In this document: positions 43,801 through 52,828 of the stretch, one piece after another
Position numbering within the stretch: the first letter of the stretch is position 1
Layout: each line of letters opens with the position of its first letter
Assembly (NCBI GenBank): GCA_040772665.1
Contig: JAXGXT010000003.1
Span: 62,001 to 126,000, forward strand
Length of the DNA: 64,000 nucleotides
Source of the DNA: JAXGXT01 sp040772665
GTDB taxonomy: Bacteria; Bacillota; Clostridia; Lachnospirales; Anaerotignaceae
Reading direction: 5' to 3'
Program-made: the position numbers and the translations under genes
Notes under the pieces: model-generated
What the model was told of the DNA's origin: nothing
The model's input: the letters and a program-made list of their open reading frames with translations, nothing else
Databases searched by the model: none

Positions 43801-45179
43801 TACGTATAAGATCTCTTATTGCGGCCATGGAGGAAAGAAAAGAAAAACAGGTGAAAATCACAAAGGGAGATGCTTCTTTAAAAAGAGTTATTTTTACTGA
43901 AGAAATGAAAGAAGACTATACTCTTCTTTGCCCGCAGATGTCACCTATACATTTTGATTTGCTTCAAGCGGCATTTAAATCCAGCGGATACAAAATTGAA
44001 GTTATGCCTGCAATGGATAAGGAATCTGTTGACACAGGGCTTAAGTATGTTAACAATGATGCCTGCTATCCTGCACTTATTGTTGTGGGTCAGGTTATGA
44101 ACGCACTTAAAAGCGGAAAATATGATTTAAACAAGGTTGCTGTTTTAATGAGCCAGACAGGCGGCGGCTGCCGTGCATCAAATTATATAGGCTTTATAAG
44201 AAAGGCACTTAAAAACACAGGAATGGAGCATATTCCCGTTGTAAGCGTAAGCGCAGGCGGAATAGAAAAAAACCCGGGATGGAATATTACCTTCCCAATG
44301 GCAAAAAAACTTCTTCAAGCCTTTGTTTACGGAGATTTATTTATGCGTGTTCTTTATGCTACAAGGCCTTATGAAAAGGTCAGCGGTTCTGCCAATGAGC
44401 TTTATGAAAGGTTTAACAACAAGGTTAAGGCGGATTTGGAAAGCGGTATAAACTACAGCGAAAATATAAAAGAAATTGTGGAAGCTTTTGATGAACTTCC
44501 TCTTTTGAAAATGGAAAAACCAAAGGTTGGAGTTGTGGGAGAAATTCTTGTTAAGTTTCACCCTACTGCCAATAACGACATAGTTACCCTTCTTGAGAAA
44601 GAGGGTGCCGAGGTGGTTGTGCCTGACCTTCTTGGATTTGGGCTGTACAGTGCTTATAATGCCATTATTAAAAACAAATATCTTGGTATGTCTTTAAGCG
44701 GAAACTTAATGGGACGGGGAGTTATAGGCTATATTGAGCTTTACAGAGAGCCTATGAGAAGAGCGCTTAAAAAAAGCCGCAGATTTATTGAACCTGAAAG
44801 CATAGGCGAACTTGCAGAATATGCGGCACCTTTTGTTTCCCTTTGCAATCAAACAGGAGAGGGCTGGTTTTTAACAGGTGAAATGATGGAGCTTATACAC
44901 ACAGGAGTTACAAATATTGTGTGCACACAGCCCTTTGCTTGCCTTCCCAACCATGTTGTAGGCAAGGGTGTAATTAAGGAAATAAAAAGGGTATATCCTT
45001 TAAGTAACATTGTTGCCATTGATTATGACCCTGGGGCAAGTGAGGTTAATCAGCTTAACCGTATTAAGCTTATGATGGCAACTGCCAATGAAAATATGAA
45101 AGGCAGACAAAGACAGCTGTCTAAGCAGCTGGTTAAATCGGCGGCTGTATGCACAAAAACTGCTAATGCAAATATTTAG
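40881..45179 (+). CDS. 2-hydroxyacyl-CoA dehydratase activase-like multidomain protein
   Basis: This 1432-residue protein fuses four parts. The first is a BadF/BcrA-type ATPase module beginning LGIDIGSTTVKVVV with CAGGTGSFIDQMA. The second is another such module beginning LGIDAGSTTTKVAL with CSSGCGSFIETFA. A cysteine-containing linker (CGLCTNNC) follows. The third is a DUF2229 segment (GIPRVLNMYENYPFWHTF) and the fourth is an HgdB-like C-terminal region. In 2-hydroxyglutaryl-CoA dehydratase a homodimeric one-module activase injects electrons by ATP hydrolysis. The fused form is widespread in clostridia, but its client enzyme is not known. No dehydratase gene lies next to it here. AAGGAGG precedes ATG. 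Confidence 0.9.
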   Translation: METSDKLKLGIDIGSTTVKVVVADDENRTLFSEYKRHFSEIKNTLKELTENAYKALGNVKVSVMMTGSGGVAMAEAVGAKFIQEVVATANAVKAVIPQTDVAIELGGEDAKIIYFKDGIEQRMNGVCAGGTGSFIDQMAALLQTDAQGLNELAKNHNVIYPIASRCGVFAKTDIQPLINEGAAREDLAASIYQAVVNQTISGLACGKPIRGNVTFLGGPLHFMSELRKRFEITLSLTDETAIVPEGSHLFAAFGSAISSDRTTPVTDLKSLTKTVSSVSALEMEVSRLEPLFTDEEDYQEFVQRHGQEKVKRLELSKYSGNAFLGIDAGSTTTKVALVSEEGELLYSFYTSNEGNPLKVVIRALNEMYDAMPKGVKIKNSCVTGYGEGLIKEALMMDLGFIETVAHYKAAAFFRPDVDFILDIGGQDMKCIRIKNGVVDNVLLNEACSSGCGSFIETFAKSLNNSVEDFAKIAIFGKSPIDLGSRCTVFMNSRVKQAQKEGAQVGDISAGLAYSVIKNALLKVIKISDPKALGKSIVVQGGTFYNDAVLRSFEIISQRKAVRPDIAGIMGAFGAGLIAREKFKEDYETTLISRETMNNLKVEATHARCGLCTNNCLLTINRFDGGRRFITGNRCEKGEGKHVSATDVPNLYEYKKNRLFDYKSLPLHMAKRGVIGIPRVLNMYENYPFWHTFLTELGFSVKLSPFSSKSLYELGMESIPSESVCYPAKLVHGHIMSLINDGVKTIFYPGIVYEREDVKNTDDTYNCPIVASYSENIKNNVEELVEEKINFVNPFISFKNTAALKNRLYDIFIEFGVSKTQVAGAIEEGLKEWDNFRKDMRQKGEETLDYIKENDLRAIVLGGRPYHVDPEVNHGIPELITGFNIAVLTEDSVSHLGNLERPLVIRDQWMYHSRLYEAAAFVKTQENIEYVQLNSFGCGLDAVTTDEVKDILDAAGKIYTTLKIDEVNNLGAARIRIRSLIAAMEERKEKQVKITKGDASLKRVIFTEEMKEDYTLLCPQMSPIHFDLLQAAFKSSGYKIEVMPAMDKESVDTGLKYVNNDACYPALIVVGQVMNALKSGKYDLNKVAVLMSQTGGGCRASNYIGFIRKALKNTGMEHIPVVSVSAGGIEKNPGWNITFPMAKKLLQAFVYGDLFMRVLYATRPYEKVSGSANELYERFNNKVKADLESGINYSENIKEIVEAFDELPLLKMEKPKVGVVGEILVKFHPTANNDIVTLLEKEGAEVVVPDLLGFGLYSAYNAIIKNKYLGMSLSGNLMGRGVIGYIELYREPMRRALKKSRRFIEPESIGELAEYAAPFVSLCNQTGEGWFLTGEMMELIHTGVTNIVCTQPFACLPNHVVGKGVIKEIKRVYPLSNIVAIDYDPGASEVNQLNRIKLMMATANENMKGRQRQLSKQLVKSAAVCTKTANANI

Positions 45180-45307
45180 TTAATTAATGAGATTTGTATA
45201 TACAAAAAAAGATTAAGTTGTTATAATGTTATGACACGGATTTACATAAAACATAAAAAAACGGCAAAACATTTAAGTGCCGTTAAAATAATTAGGGAGG
45301 CACTGAC

Positions 45308-45721
45308 ATGTCGGTAATAGAAGAGCTTATTAAGATTGAAAGTGACGGAACGTTAAGCTTTGGAAACTATCTTTTAGAGAGCAAAATGAAGGTTGTTGAT
45401 TTCGAGGTTAACGGGGATCTATACTATGTTAAAACATACAAGGAAATTACAAAGCTTGAAAAAAACAGCAAGCTTCTTGTGGAAACAGTGCCGGGAGCAA
45501 CAGTGCATGGTTTAAAGATAGACGAAAAACGTGTGGAATTTAGAATTGAAGGCAAAGACGACATTAAGATTACAATGGAGCTTGAGGCAGGCAAAGACTA
45601 TAAGGTATTTATTGACGAATTTAACGTAGGAAGTGTTAAATCAAACCTTTCGGGGAAGATAAACCTTAGCGTTGATGCCAAATCAGGAGCGAAGGAAGTA
45701 AGAATCGAAAAGGTAAGTTAA
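45308..45721 (+). CDS. Uncharacterised 137-residue beta-rich protein
   Basis: The protein has no signal peptide or membrane span and reads as alternating strands: LSFGNYLLESKMKVVDFEVNG, DLYYVKTYKEITKLEKN, and a C-terminal KITMELEAGKDYKVFID...GKINLSVDA part. Homologues are common in Lachnospiraceae and are sometimes labelled endosialidase, for which I see no support in the sequence. GGGAGG precedes ATG, and a terminator follows. Confidence 0.75.
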   Translation: MSVIEELIKIESDGTLSFGNYLLESKMKVVDFEVNGDLYYVKTYKEITKLEKNSKLLVETVPGATVHGLKIDEKRVEFRIEGKDDIKITMELEAGKDYKVFIDEFNVGSVKSNLSGKINLSVDAKSGAKEVRIEKVS

Positions 45722-45741
45722 AAAATACATAAAACACGTTA

Positions 45742-45796
45742 AACTCGGCCGAACCAAAGCTTAAAACCATAAGCTGAAAGTGCGGCTGGGTTTTTT
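45742..45796 (+). terminator. Terminator before radA
   Basis: AACTCGGCCG pairs with CGGCTGGGTT (two G-U pairs), with an inner stem AGCTT/AAGCT, then six T. Confidence 0.8.
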
Positions 45797-45838
45797 ATTT
45801 AGAAAGGGGCAAAAACCTTTAAGGGTTTTGGTTATCAA

Positions 45839-47230
45839 ATGAAGATTAAAACTGTTTACAGATGTGCCAATTGCGGCTATAAAACTGCCAAATGGATGGG
45901 CAGATGCATTAAATGCGGATTATACAATACATATGAAGAAGAGGAAGAGATTGTAGGGGGAAAGACCACAAGAACAACCTCCATGGCTGTATCTAAAGAA
46001 GATATTGACGTTAAGCGGCTTAAAAATGTGGAAACAGGAAGCAACGACAGGATTTTGACAAAGCTAAGCGAATTTAACCGTGTTGCAGGCGGAGGGCTTG
46101 TTCGTGACTCTGTTACTATTATATCCTCTCCTCCTGGGGGCGGAAAAAGCACCCTTACTTTAACAATTGCCGACGGTGCGGCGGAAAATGGTTTAAATGT
46201 GCTTTATGCATCAGGAGAGGAAAGCGAAAGTCAAATTAAAAGCCGTGCAGACAGGATTTTAAAAGATATAAATAATGATATATGGATTATTGCCGATACT
46301 TGTCTTGACAATGTAATTAAAGCTGCCAAGGACAAAGACTGTGATTTGGTTGTTATTGACAGCATACAAACATTTCAGCTTAACGAATTTCTTCCGTCAC
46401 GTGCGGGAAATCCAACGCAGACAATGGAATGTGCTTTGGAGCTTGTTCGGCTTGCAAAGTCATCCCACAAGCCTGTTGCTGTTATTATTATCGGGCAGAT
46501 GAATAAAAATGATGAACTGGCAGGACTTCGCTCCCTTGAGCATCTTGTTGACACTGTGCTTATTATGGACGGAGATAACGAAGATGAGCTGAGAAGTTTA
46601 ACTGCAACAAAAAACAGATTTGGAAGCACAGGGGAAATGGGTTTTTTCTCCATGACAGAGGCTGGGCTTATATCCATTGATAACCCCTCCGAGTTTTTTG
46701 TTACACAAAGGGAAGAGGGTCAGGAAGTTTCAGGAAGTGCAGTTACAGTTGTTAAAGAAGGCTCAAGGCCTGTTGTTGCAGAGATAGAAAGCCTTGTTTC
46801 ACGCAGCTTTACACCATATCCCACAAGAATTGGCGAGGCCCTTGGGCGAGAGCAGTTAAACACACTTATTTCCATTCTTGAACAAAGGGGAGCAATAAGT
46901 TTATACGATAAAAATGTTGTTATAAAAACTAACGGAGGGTTAAAGCTTCGTGAACAGGCAAGCAATTTAGCCGTTATTATGAGCATTGCCTCTTCTGTTT
47001 TTGATAAACCCATAGACGTTGGGGCGGCATTTATTGCAGATGTAGGCCTTACGGGAGAGCTTAAAAAAGTTCCCTCAATGGAAGGCCGTATCAAAGAACT
47101 TGACAGAATGGGTTTTAAGCAAGTTTATGTTCCAAAGGACAGTGTAAAAAACAAGGCCTTTGGAAAGATTAAAGTTAAAGAGTTTAAATATGTTTTACAA
47201 GTTATTAATGAGGTTTTTAAAACCACATAA
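45839..47230 (+). CDS. radA: DNA repair protein RadA
   Basis: RadA is a RecA-like ATPase and branch-migration helicase used in recombination. The 463 residues show an N-terminal four-cysteine zinc finger (CANCGYKTAKWMGRCIKC), Walker A PPGGGKST, the RadA-specific KNRFG motif and a C-terminal Lon-protease-like domain (DVGAAFIADVGLTGELKKV region). The ribosome binding site is poor: AAGGG lies about 13 bases before ATG, so translation may be weak or the start regulated. Confidence 0.95.
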   Translation: MKIKTVYRCANCGYKTAKWMGRCIKCGLYNTYEEEEEIVGGKTTRTTSMAVSKEDIDVKRLKNVETGSNDRILTKLSEFNRVAGGGLVRDSVTIISSPPGGGKSTLTLTIADGAAENGLNVLYASGEESESQIKSRADRILKDINNDIWIIADTCLDNVIKAAKDKDCDLVVIDSIQTFQLNEFLPSRAGNPTQTMECALELVRLAKSSHKPVAVIIIGQMNKNDELAGLRSLEHLVDTVLIMDGDNEDELRSLTATKNRFGSTGEMGFFSMTEAGLISIDNPSEFFVTQREEGQEVSGSAVTVVKEGSRPVVAEIESLVSRSFTPYPTRIGEALGREQLNTLISILEQRGAISLYDKNVVIKTNGGLKLREQASNLAVIMSIASSVFDKPIDVGAAFIADVGLTGELKKVPSMEGRIKELDRMGFKQVYVPKDSVKNKAFGKIKVKEFKYVLQVINEVFKTT

Positions 47231-47246
47231 GCTGTGCTTATATCAA

Positions 47247-47270
47247 ACGTAAATAAAATATAGTTTACGT
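47247..47270. promoter_or_regulatory. Palindrome overlapping the pyruvate carboxylase promoter
   Basis: The perfect arms ACGTAAA and TTTACGT are separated by 10 bases, and the second arm covers the -35 box. It could be an operator for an unknown regulator; no family assignment is possible. Confidence 0.4.
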
Positions 47271-47292
47271 ATAAGAGAACATAGTTTATAAT
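47264..47292 (+). promoter_or_regulatory. Promoter of pyruvate carboxylase
   Basis: TTTACG (47264-47269), 17 bases and TATAAT (47287-47292), about 43 bases before the start codon. Confidence 0.65.
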
Positions 47293-47334
47293 TAAAAGCA
47301 TAAACGGATATCTACGCAAGGAGGTCAGAAGAAT

Positions 47335-50300
47335 ATGAGCGAAATACAGATTAAGAAATTTAAAAAGGTTCTTGTTGCAAATAGGGGCGAAATTGCCATA
47401 AGAGTTTACAGAGCTTTAAACGAGCTTGGAATACAGACTGTGGGTATTTTCTCCAAGGAGGATAAATATTCACTTTTCAGAACAAAAACAGACGAAAGTT
47501 ATGAGTTGGATAAAAACAAGGGGCCTATTGACGCTTATCTTGATATTGATGAAATAATAAGAATTGCCAAGGAAAAAAAGGTGGATGCAATTCATCCCGG
47601 ATATGGGTTTCTTTCTGAAAACCCTGATTTTGTAGAAGCTTGTGAAAAGGCAGGAATTGCTTTTATAGGGCCGTCAAAAGAAACTATGAATGCAATGGGA
47701 GATAAAATTTCTTCAAAGAGAATTGCCATTGAATGTAACGTGCCTATTATTCCCGGCATTGACCATGCAATTAAAAGTGAAAAAGAAGTGTTAAGAATTG
47801 CAAAAGAAGTTGGTTATCCTGTTATGCTTAAGGCATCAAACGGCGGCGGCGGACGAGGAATGCGTATTGTAAACAGCGAAGAGGATATGCCAAGAGAGTT
47901 TGCCGAGGCGGTTAATGAGGCTAAGAAAGCTTTTGGAGATGACAAAATTTTCATAGAAAAATATCTTCGTGATCCAAAGCATATTGAAGTTCAGATAATC
48001 GGTGATAAATACGGAAACATAGTTCATCTTTTTGACAGAGATTGCTCTGTTCAAAGACGCCACCAGAAGGTTGTGGAGTATGCACCTGCTTTTACAATAA
48101 GAGAAGAAGTTAGACAAAACATTTTTAATGATGCTGTAAAGCTTGCAAAAAGAGTTGGCTATAAAAATGCGGGAACACTTGAGTTTCTTGTTGATGCAGA
48201 CCAAAATTACTATTTCATTGAAATGAACCCACGTATTCAAGTTGAGCATACTGTTACGGAAATGATAACAGGAATTGATATTGTTCAGACACAAATTCTT
48301 GTTGAAGAGGGATATCCTCTTTATTCTGAAGAAATTAACATACAAAGCCAGGAAGATATTCACAGCAACGGTTTTTCCATACAAATGCGTGTTACTGCAG
48401 AAGACCCTGCAAATAACTTTATACCTGATACGGGAAAGATTTCCGTTTATCGTTCAGGTTCAGGAAACGGAATACGTCTTGACGGAGGAACAGCTTATAC
48501 AGGTGCCGAAATTACACCTTATTATGACAGTTTGCTTGTTAAAATTATTGCAACAGACAGAAACTTCAGCGGTGCTGTAAGAAAGGCTGTGCGTGCCCTT
48601 AAAGAAACAAGGGTAAGAGGTGTAAAAACCAACATTCCTTTCCTTATAAACGTTTTGCAAAACCAAACCTTTATATCAGGAAACTGCACAACAACCTTTA
48701 TAGGCAATACTCCTGAACTTTTTGAAATATCCCTTGGACGTGACAGGGCAACAAAAATTGCAGAATTTATAGGCAATAAAATTGTTAATGAATCAAAAGG
48801 GGAAAAGCCGTTTTTAAAAGAAGTTGCAGAGCCTGCTGTTAAAGGCAGTGAAGTATACGGAGCAAGGGATGAATTTCTTAAGCTGGGGGCAAAGGAATTT
48901 ACGCAAAAAATTATGCGTGATAAAAAGCTTTATATTACAGACACTACAATGCGTGATGCCCATCAGTCGCTGATGGCAACTCGAATGAGGACAGTGGATA
49001 TTTTAAAGGCAGCACCTGCGGCAAATGAAATTATGCAAAATGCTTTTTCTGTTGAAGCCTGGGGTGGTGCAACATATGATGTTGCATACAGATTTTTGAA
49101 AGAGTCACCATGGGTAAGGCTTGAACAGCTTAGAAAATTAATGCCAAACACCCTTATTCAAATGCTTCTTCGTGCATCAAATGCTGTTGGATACAGCAAC
49201 TATCCCGACAATGTTGTTGCTGAATTTATAAAGGTTGCGGCGGAGCGCGGAGTTGATATTTTTAGAATTTTCGATAGTCTTAACTGGATTGAAAATATGA
49301 AAATGCCTATTGAGGTTGCTCTTGAAACAGGAAAAATTGTTGAGGGTGCAATTTGTTACACAGGCAACGTTTTAGACCCTAACGAAAAGAAATATACCAT
49401 AGATTATTATGTGAATAAAGCTAAAGAGCTTGAAGATTTAGGATGTCATATTATTGCAATTAAAGATATGGCAGGGCTTCTTAAGCCATATGCGGCAAAG
49501 GAGCTTGTTTCTGCCCTTAAGGCAAATCTTAATGTGCCTGTGCATCTTCATACCCATGATTCAACAGGAAACGGTGTAAGTGCAATTCTTATGGCGGCAG
49601 AGGCAGGAGTGGACATTGCAGACACAGCAATTGAGGCAATGAGTTCTCTTACAAGCCAGCCTTGCATGAACTCTGTTGTTGAGGCGCTTAAAGGAACAGA
49701 ACGTGACACTGGCCTTGACCCTGATGAGCTGAGAAGATTAAGCAACTATTATGGGGGAATTAGGTCTGTATATTCCTCTTTCGAAGGGGACATGAAAACA
49801 CCTAACACAGAAATTTATAAATATGAAATTCCAGGGGGGCAATATTCAAATCTTCTTGCCCAAGTTAAAGAAATGGGTCTTGGTGAAAGTTTTGAAGAAA
49901 TTAAAGTGCTTTACAAAGAGGCAAACGACCTTTTAGGCAACATTATAAAGGTAACTCCAACTGCAAAGATTGTTGGTGACTTAGCCATATTTATGAGCAA
50001 AAACGGACTTACGCAAGAAAATATTTTAACAGAGGGAAGAGAACTTTCATACCCTGATTCTGTTGTGGATTATTTTATAGGCATGGTTGGTCAGCCTGAC
50101 GGAGGATTTCCCAAAGAGCTGCAAAAAATTGTTCTTAAAGGGAAAAAACCTTTAAAAGAAAGAGCGGGGAAGGTTCTTCCGCCTGCGAATTTTGAGGAGA
50201 TAAGAAAGCATATTGCTGAATTTAACAGCCTTGATAAAGAGTCTATAAACATGCGTAACATTTTAAGCTATGCCCTTTATCCAAAGGTTTATGATGATTA

Positions 50301-50784
50301 TTGTGAGCATCTTGAATATTATAATGATGTTTCAAAGCTTGAAAGCCACGTGTTTTTCTATGGACTTAAAAAAGGTGAGGAAACAACCATTCCAATAGGT
50401 GAGGGCAAGCAGGTTATAATTCGCTTTATTGACATGGGCGAGCCAAGTGACGACGGAAAAAGAACACTGACCTTTGAAATAAACGGAATAATGCGTGAAA
50501 TAAAGGTTCAGGATAAATCTCTTGAAGTTAACACTGACAAAAAACTTAAAGCTGAAAAAGGAAATGCGGCACAAATAGGTTCGCCGATTCCCGGAACAGT
50601 TGGGAAAATCCTTGTTAAAGAGGGCGACAAGGTTGAAAAGAACGATACTCTTATGACAGTTGAGGCTATGAAGATGGAAACATCAATTGTTTCTAAGATA
50701 AGCGGTGTAGTTGACAAGATTTATGTAAAAGACGGCGAAAGGGTAATGCAGGAAGAATTGCTTATTACTTTTATTGAAGAATAA
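47335..50784 (+). CDS. pyc: Pyruvate carboxylase
   Basis: This biotin enzyme turns pyruvate, bicarbonate and ATP into oxaloacetate. The 1149 residues contain the biotin carboxylase domain (about 8-470; KVLVANRGEIAIRV, KASNGGGGRGMR, FIEMNPRIQVEHTVTE). The carboxyltransferase domain follows (about 530-800; TTMRDAHQSLMATR, HLHTHDSTGN). The C-terminal biotin carrier domain has the biotinylated Lys in EAMKMETS. AAGGAGGTC precedes ATG. It replenishes C4 acids and, with carbonic anhydrase nearby, suggests active CO2 fixation. Confidence 0.97.
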   Translation: MSEIQIKKFKKVLVANRGEIAIRVYRALNELGIQTVGIFSKEDKYSLFRTKTDESYELDKNKGPIDAYLDIDEIIRIAKEKKVDAIHPGYGFLSENPDFVEACEKAGIAFIGPSKETMNAMGDKISSKRIAIECNVPIIPGIDHAIKSEKEVLRIAKEVGYPVMLKASNGGGGRGMRIVNSEEDMPREFAEAVNEAKKAFGDDKIFIEKYLRDPKHIEVQIIGDKYGNIVHLFDRDCSVQRRHQKVVEYAPAFTIREEVRQNIFNDAVKLAKRVGYKNAGTLEFLVDADQNYYFIEMNPRIQVEHTVTEMITGIDIVQTQILVEEGYPLYSEEINIQSQEDIHSNGFSIQMRVTAEDPANNFIPDTGKISVYRSGSGNGIRLDGGTAYTGAEITPYYDSLLVKIIATDRNFSGAVRKAVRALKETRVRGVKTNIPFLINVLQNQTFISGNCTTTFIGNTPELFEISLGRDRATKIAEFIGNKIVNESKGEKPFLKEVAEPAVKGSEVYGARDEFLKLGAKEFTQKIMRDKKLYITDTTMRDAHQSLMATRMRTVDILKAAPAANEIMQNAFSVEAWGGATYDVAYRFLKESPWVRLEQLRKLMPNTLIQMLLRASNAVGYSNYPDNVVAEFIKVAAERGVDIFRIFDSLNWIENMKMPIEVALETGKIVEGAICYTGNVLDPNEKKYTIDYYVNKAKELEDLGCHIIAIKDMAGLLKPYAAKELVSALKANLNVPVHLHTHDSTGNGVSAILMAAEAGVDIADTAIEAMSSLTSQPCMNSVVEALKGTERDTGLDPDELRRLSNYYGGIRSVYSSFEGDMKTPNTEIYKYEIPGGQYSNLLAQVKEMGLGESFEEIKVLYKEANDLLGNIIKVTPTAKIVGDLAIFMSKNGLTQENILTEGRELSYPDSVVDYFIGMVGQPDGGFPKELQKIVLKGKKPLKERAGKVLPPANFEEIRKHIAEFNSLDKESINMRNILSYALYPKVYDDYCEHLEYYNDVSKLESHVFFYGLKKGEETTIPIGEGKQVIIRFIDMGEPSDDGKRTLTFEINGIMREIKVQDKSLEVNTDKKLKAEKGNAAQIGSPIPGTVGKILVKEGDKVEKNDTLMTVEAMKMETSIVSKISGVVDKIYVKDGERVMQEELLITFIEE

Positions 50785-50846
50785 TTAAACACATAAAAAT
50801 ATAAGGGCAGTAGTTGATGCAAGATTCTGCCCCTATATTTACACAA

Positions 50847-50885
50847 AAACGGCAGACCGGAGAAATATCTTCTTGTCTGCCGTTT
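50847..50885. terminator. Terminator between pyc and the GldA-like gene
   Basis: The perfect 10-bp stem AACGGCAGAC / GTCTGCCGTT is followed by T-rich DNA. A second smaller stem, GGGCAG/CTGCCC, lies just upstream. Confidence 0.8.
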
Positions 50886-50959
50886 ATATTTTCTTGTTTT
50901 ACACTATGGCTTAGATGGTGTTTTAACCTTTATAAGCCATGGTATTTTTTAATTACAGA

Positions 50960-52045
50960 TTAGTGAGTTTTGTTATACTCTTCAAGGTCAATAATAGCTT
51001 GACGCATAAGCTCTTTTGTAATCTTATATGGAGCAACTTCAATATCATATTTTGTCATAGCGCTGTCAAGAACAGGCTCGATTTCGTCAATTGAAACTTC
51101 CATATCAGCAAGCTTTGTAGGAAGACCTATGGATTTCATGAATTTATAGATTTCTTCAAGTTTATCCATTTGCTTATCCATCATAAGCATACATAAAACA
51201 CCGTAGGAAACAACTTCTCCGTGAAGGTGTCTTTCTTCAATTTGAGGAAGAACTGTCATGCCGTAGAAAATAGCATGAGCCATTCCGCTGTTAAGGTTAA
51301 TGTCAATAAGGTATGAAATAAGACCGCTTGTTAAAACAACTGCAAGAACTGTCTGCTCAAGCTCAAAGCTTGATTTTTTGTTTTTAACGTCATCCATAGC
51401 CTTTGTTCCGTATTTAAGAAGAGGGTCGCCTGTCATTGAACTCATAACAACAGGAAGAGCATCTTTATGTCCTAATTCAAGGCCTCTTGCTGAGAAAGGA
51501 ACTTCTGTATATTTAGCCAATGTATCGCCGATACCTGCCCACATGTATACCTCAGGAGCGTTAGCAATGATTTCAAGGTTAATGAAGTTATGAATTGCAG
51601 GTCTTGGAGCAACAAAAACGTCTTTTTGAACGCCGTTTGGATAGTACATAACAGCAATAGCAGTTGTTGCCGCACATGTTGCTGCAATTGTTGGGAATGT
51701 GAAATAAGGTTTTCCTGCTTTCATAGCAACATATTTGCATGTATCAATTGCTTTACCGCCGCCGCATGCAAAAATTACGTCTGCGTTTTTAACAGTATCA
51801 ACTTCGAGAAGTTTGTCGCCGTTTTCATATGATGCAACACCGCCGAACCATTCATAGCCCAAGATTTCGATGTTTGTGTCTTTTATTGCTTCTGTAAGGT
51901 AAGGCTTAAGAGCAGCCAAAGCCTTTTCGCCGCCGATAACAACAGCTTTATTACCATATCTTGCGCAAAGCTCACCAAGTTTTTCATAAGTTTCTACGCC
52001 TGAACCTACGGTATATCCTGGGAACAATACATTTGTCACTTCCAT
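50960..52045 (-). CDS. Iron-containing alcohol dehydrogenase family protein (GldA-like)
   Basis: This 361-residue NAD-dependent dehydrogenase resembles the glycerol dehydrogenase branch. The nucleotide-binding GGGKAIDTCKYVA motif and FPTIAATCAATTAIAVMY are typical, and the metal ligands would be His in the MAHAIFYGM and EERHLHGEVVSYGV segments. The natural substrate is uncertain because many GldA-like proteins do not use glycerol. AAAAGGAGAG precedes ATG. It is a single gene with its own promoter. Confidence 0.87.
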   Translation of the reverse strand: MEVTNVLFPGYTVGSGVETYEKLGELCARYGNKAVVIGGEKALAALKPYLTEAIKDTNIEILGYEWFGGVASYENGDKLLEVDTVKNADVIFACGGGKAIDTCKYVAMKAGKPYFTFPTIAATCAATTAIAVMYYPNGVQKDVFVAPRPAIHNFINLEIIANAPEVYMWAGIGDTLAKYTEVPFSARGLELGHKDALPVVMSSMTGDPLLKYGTKAMDDVKNKKSSFELEQTVLAVVLTSGLISYLIDINLNSGMAHAIFYGMTVLPQIEERHLHGEVVSYGVLCMLMMDKQMDKLEEIYKFMKSIGLPTKLADMEVSIDEIEPVLDSAMTKYDIEVAPYKITKELMRQAIIDLEEYNKTH

Positions 52046-52164
52046 TGTTCAACTCTCCTTTTCAAATTAAAGATTTTTTACATAAGGAAATTCAAATTCT
52101 AAAATCTTAGTGTATATTTTTATTGTTACAAGCTTATCAAAGAATTTACCATAAGCCTACATAC

Positions 52165-52193
52165 ATTATACAACTTAGTATAATTATTTTCAA
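52165..52193 (-). promoter_or_regulatory. Promoter of the GldA-like gene
   Basis: On the minus strand TTGAAA (52193-52188), 17 bases and TATAAT (52170-52165). The leader of about 110 bases contains CTAAGATTTTAG, a weak partial match to the IclR operator that is not counted as one. Confidence 0.7.
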
Positions 52194-52273
52194 TGAGAAA
52201 CTTGTATAAATTATATTAATTTTAAAGGTGGAATAGGGTAGTTTTGTTTATTATTGATGTTTCTTTCACAGTG

Positions 52274-52828
52274 TTAACAATCTAAATATGAAAGCAGACC
52301 TGTTTCGGGATTTATAACAAGGCCGTATATTTCCATACTTGGTGGAATAAGAGGGTGGTTTTTAATGGTGTTTACTGTTGATTTAACAGATTCCTCAACA
52401 GAGTCAAAGCCTTTAAGCCATTTTTCCAAATCTAAGCCGCAGTTTTTAACAACGTTTAATGTTTCTTCTTCAATACCTTTTTCAATCATTTTGTTCATAA
52501 TCTTTTTTGCGTCAAGGCACTGCATTCCGCAGTCATGATGGCCTATTACAAGGATTTTATCAACTCCCAGTTCATAAATTGCAACCATCAGACTTCTCAT
52601 TACACTTCCGAAACGATGGGTTACAACTCCGCCGGCATTTTTAATTATTTTTACATCTCCGTTTTTGAAATTTAAAGCAGCAGGAAGAAGACCTGTAAGG
52701 CGTGTATCCATACATGAAATTATTACAGCTTTTTTGTCGGGGAACTTTGTTGTTAAAAATTCTTTATATTTTCCCTGCTCCACAAAGGTTTTGTTTTCCG
52801 CTAAAAGGTCTTTTATAAATTCTGACAT
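52274..52828 (-). CDS. Beta-class carbonic anhydrase
   Basis: This zinc enzyme interconverts CO2 and bicarbonate. The 184 residues show the zinc ligands and catalytic pair: Cys-Met-Asp-Thr-Arg (SCMDTRL) and His-x2-Cys (GHHDCGMQC), with NAGGVV between. ATG 52828 is preferred because GGGTGA lies 6 bases upstream; ATG 52840 is possible. Bicarbonate would feed pyruvate carboxylase, encoded 1.5 kb away. Confidence 0.93.
   Translation of the reverse strand: MSEFIKDLLAENKTFVEQGKYKEFLTTKFPDKKAVIISCMDTRLTGLLPAALNFKNGDVKIIKNAGGVVTHRFGSVMRSLMVAIYELGVDKILVIGHHDCGMQCLDAKKIMNKMIEKGIEEETLNVVKNCGLDLEKWLKGFDSVEESVKSTVNTIKNHPLIPPSMEIYGLVINPETGLLSYLDC

Noticed and set aside
52093..52108. CTAAGATTTTAG in the leader of the GldA-like gene as a sixth IclR operator
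   Set aside because: The central spacing is 4 instead of 3 bases and only one half matches the consensus.
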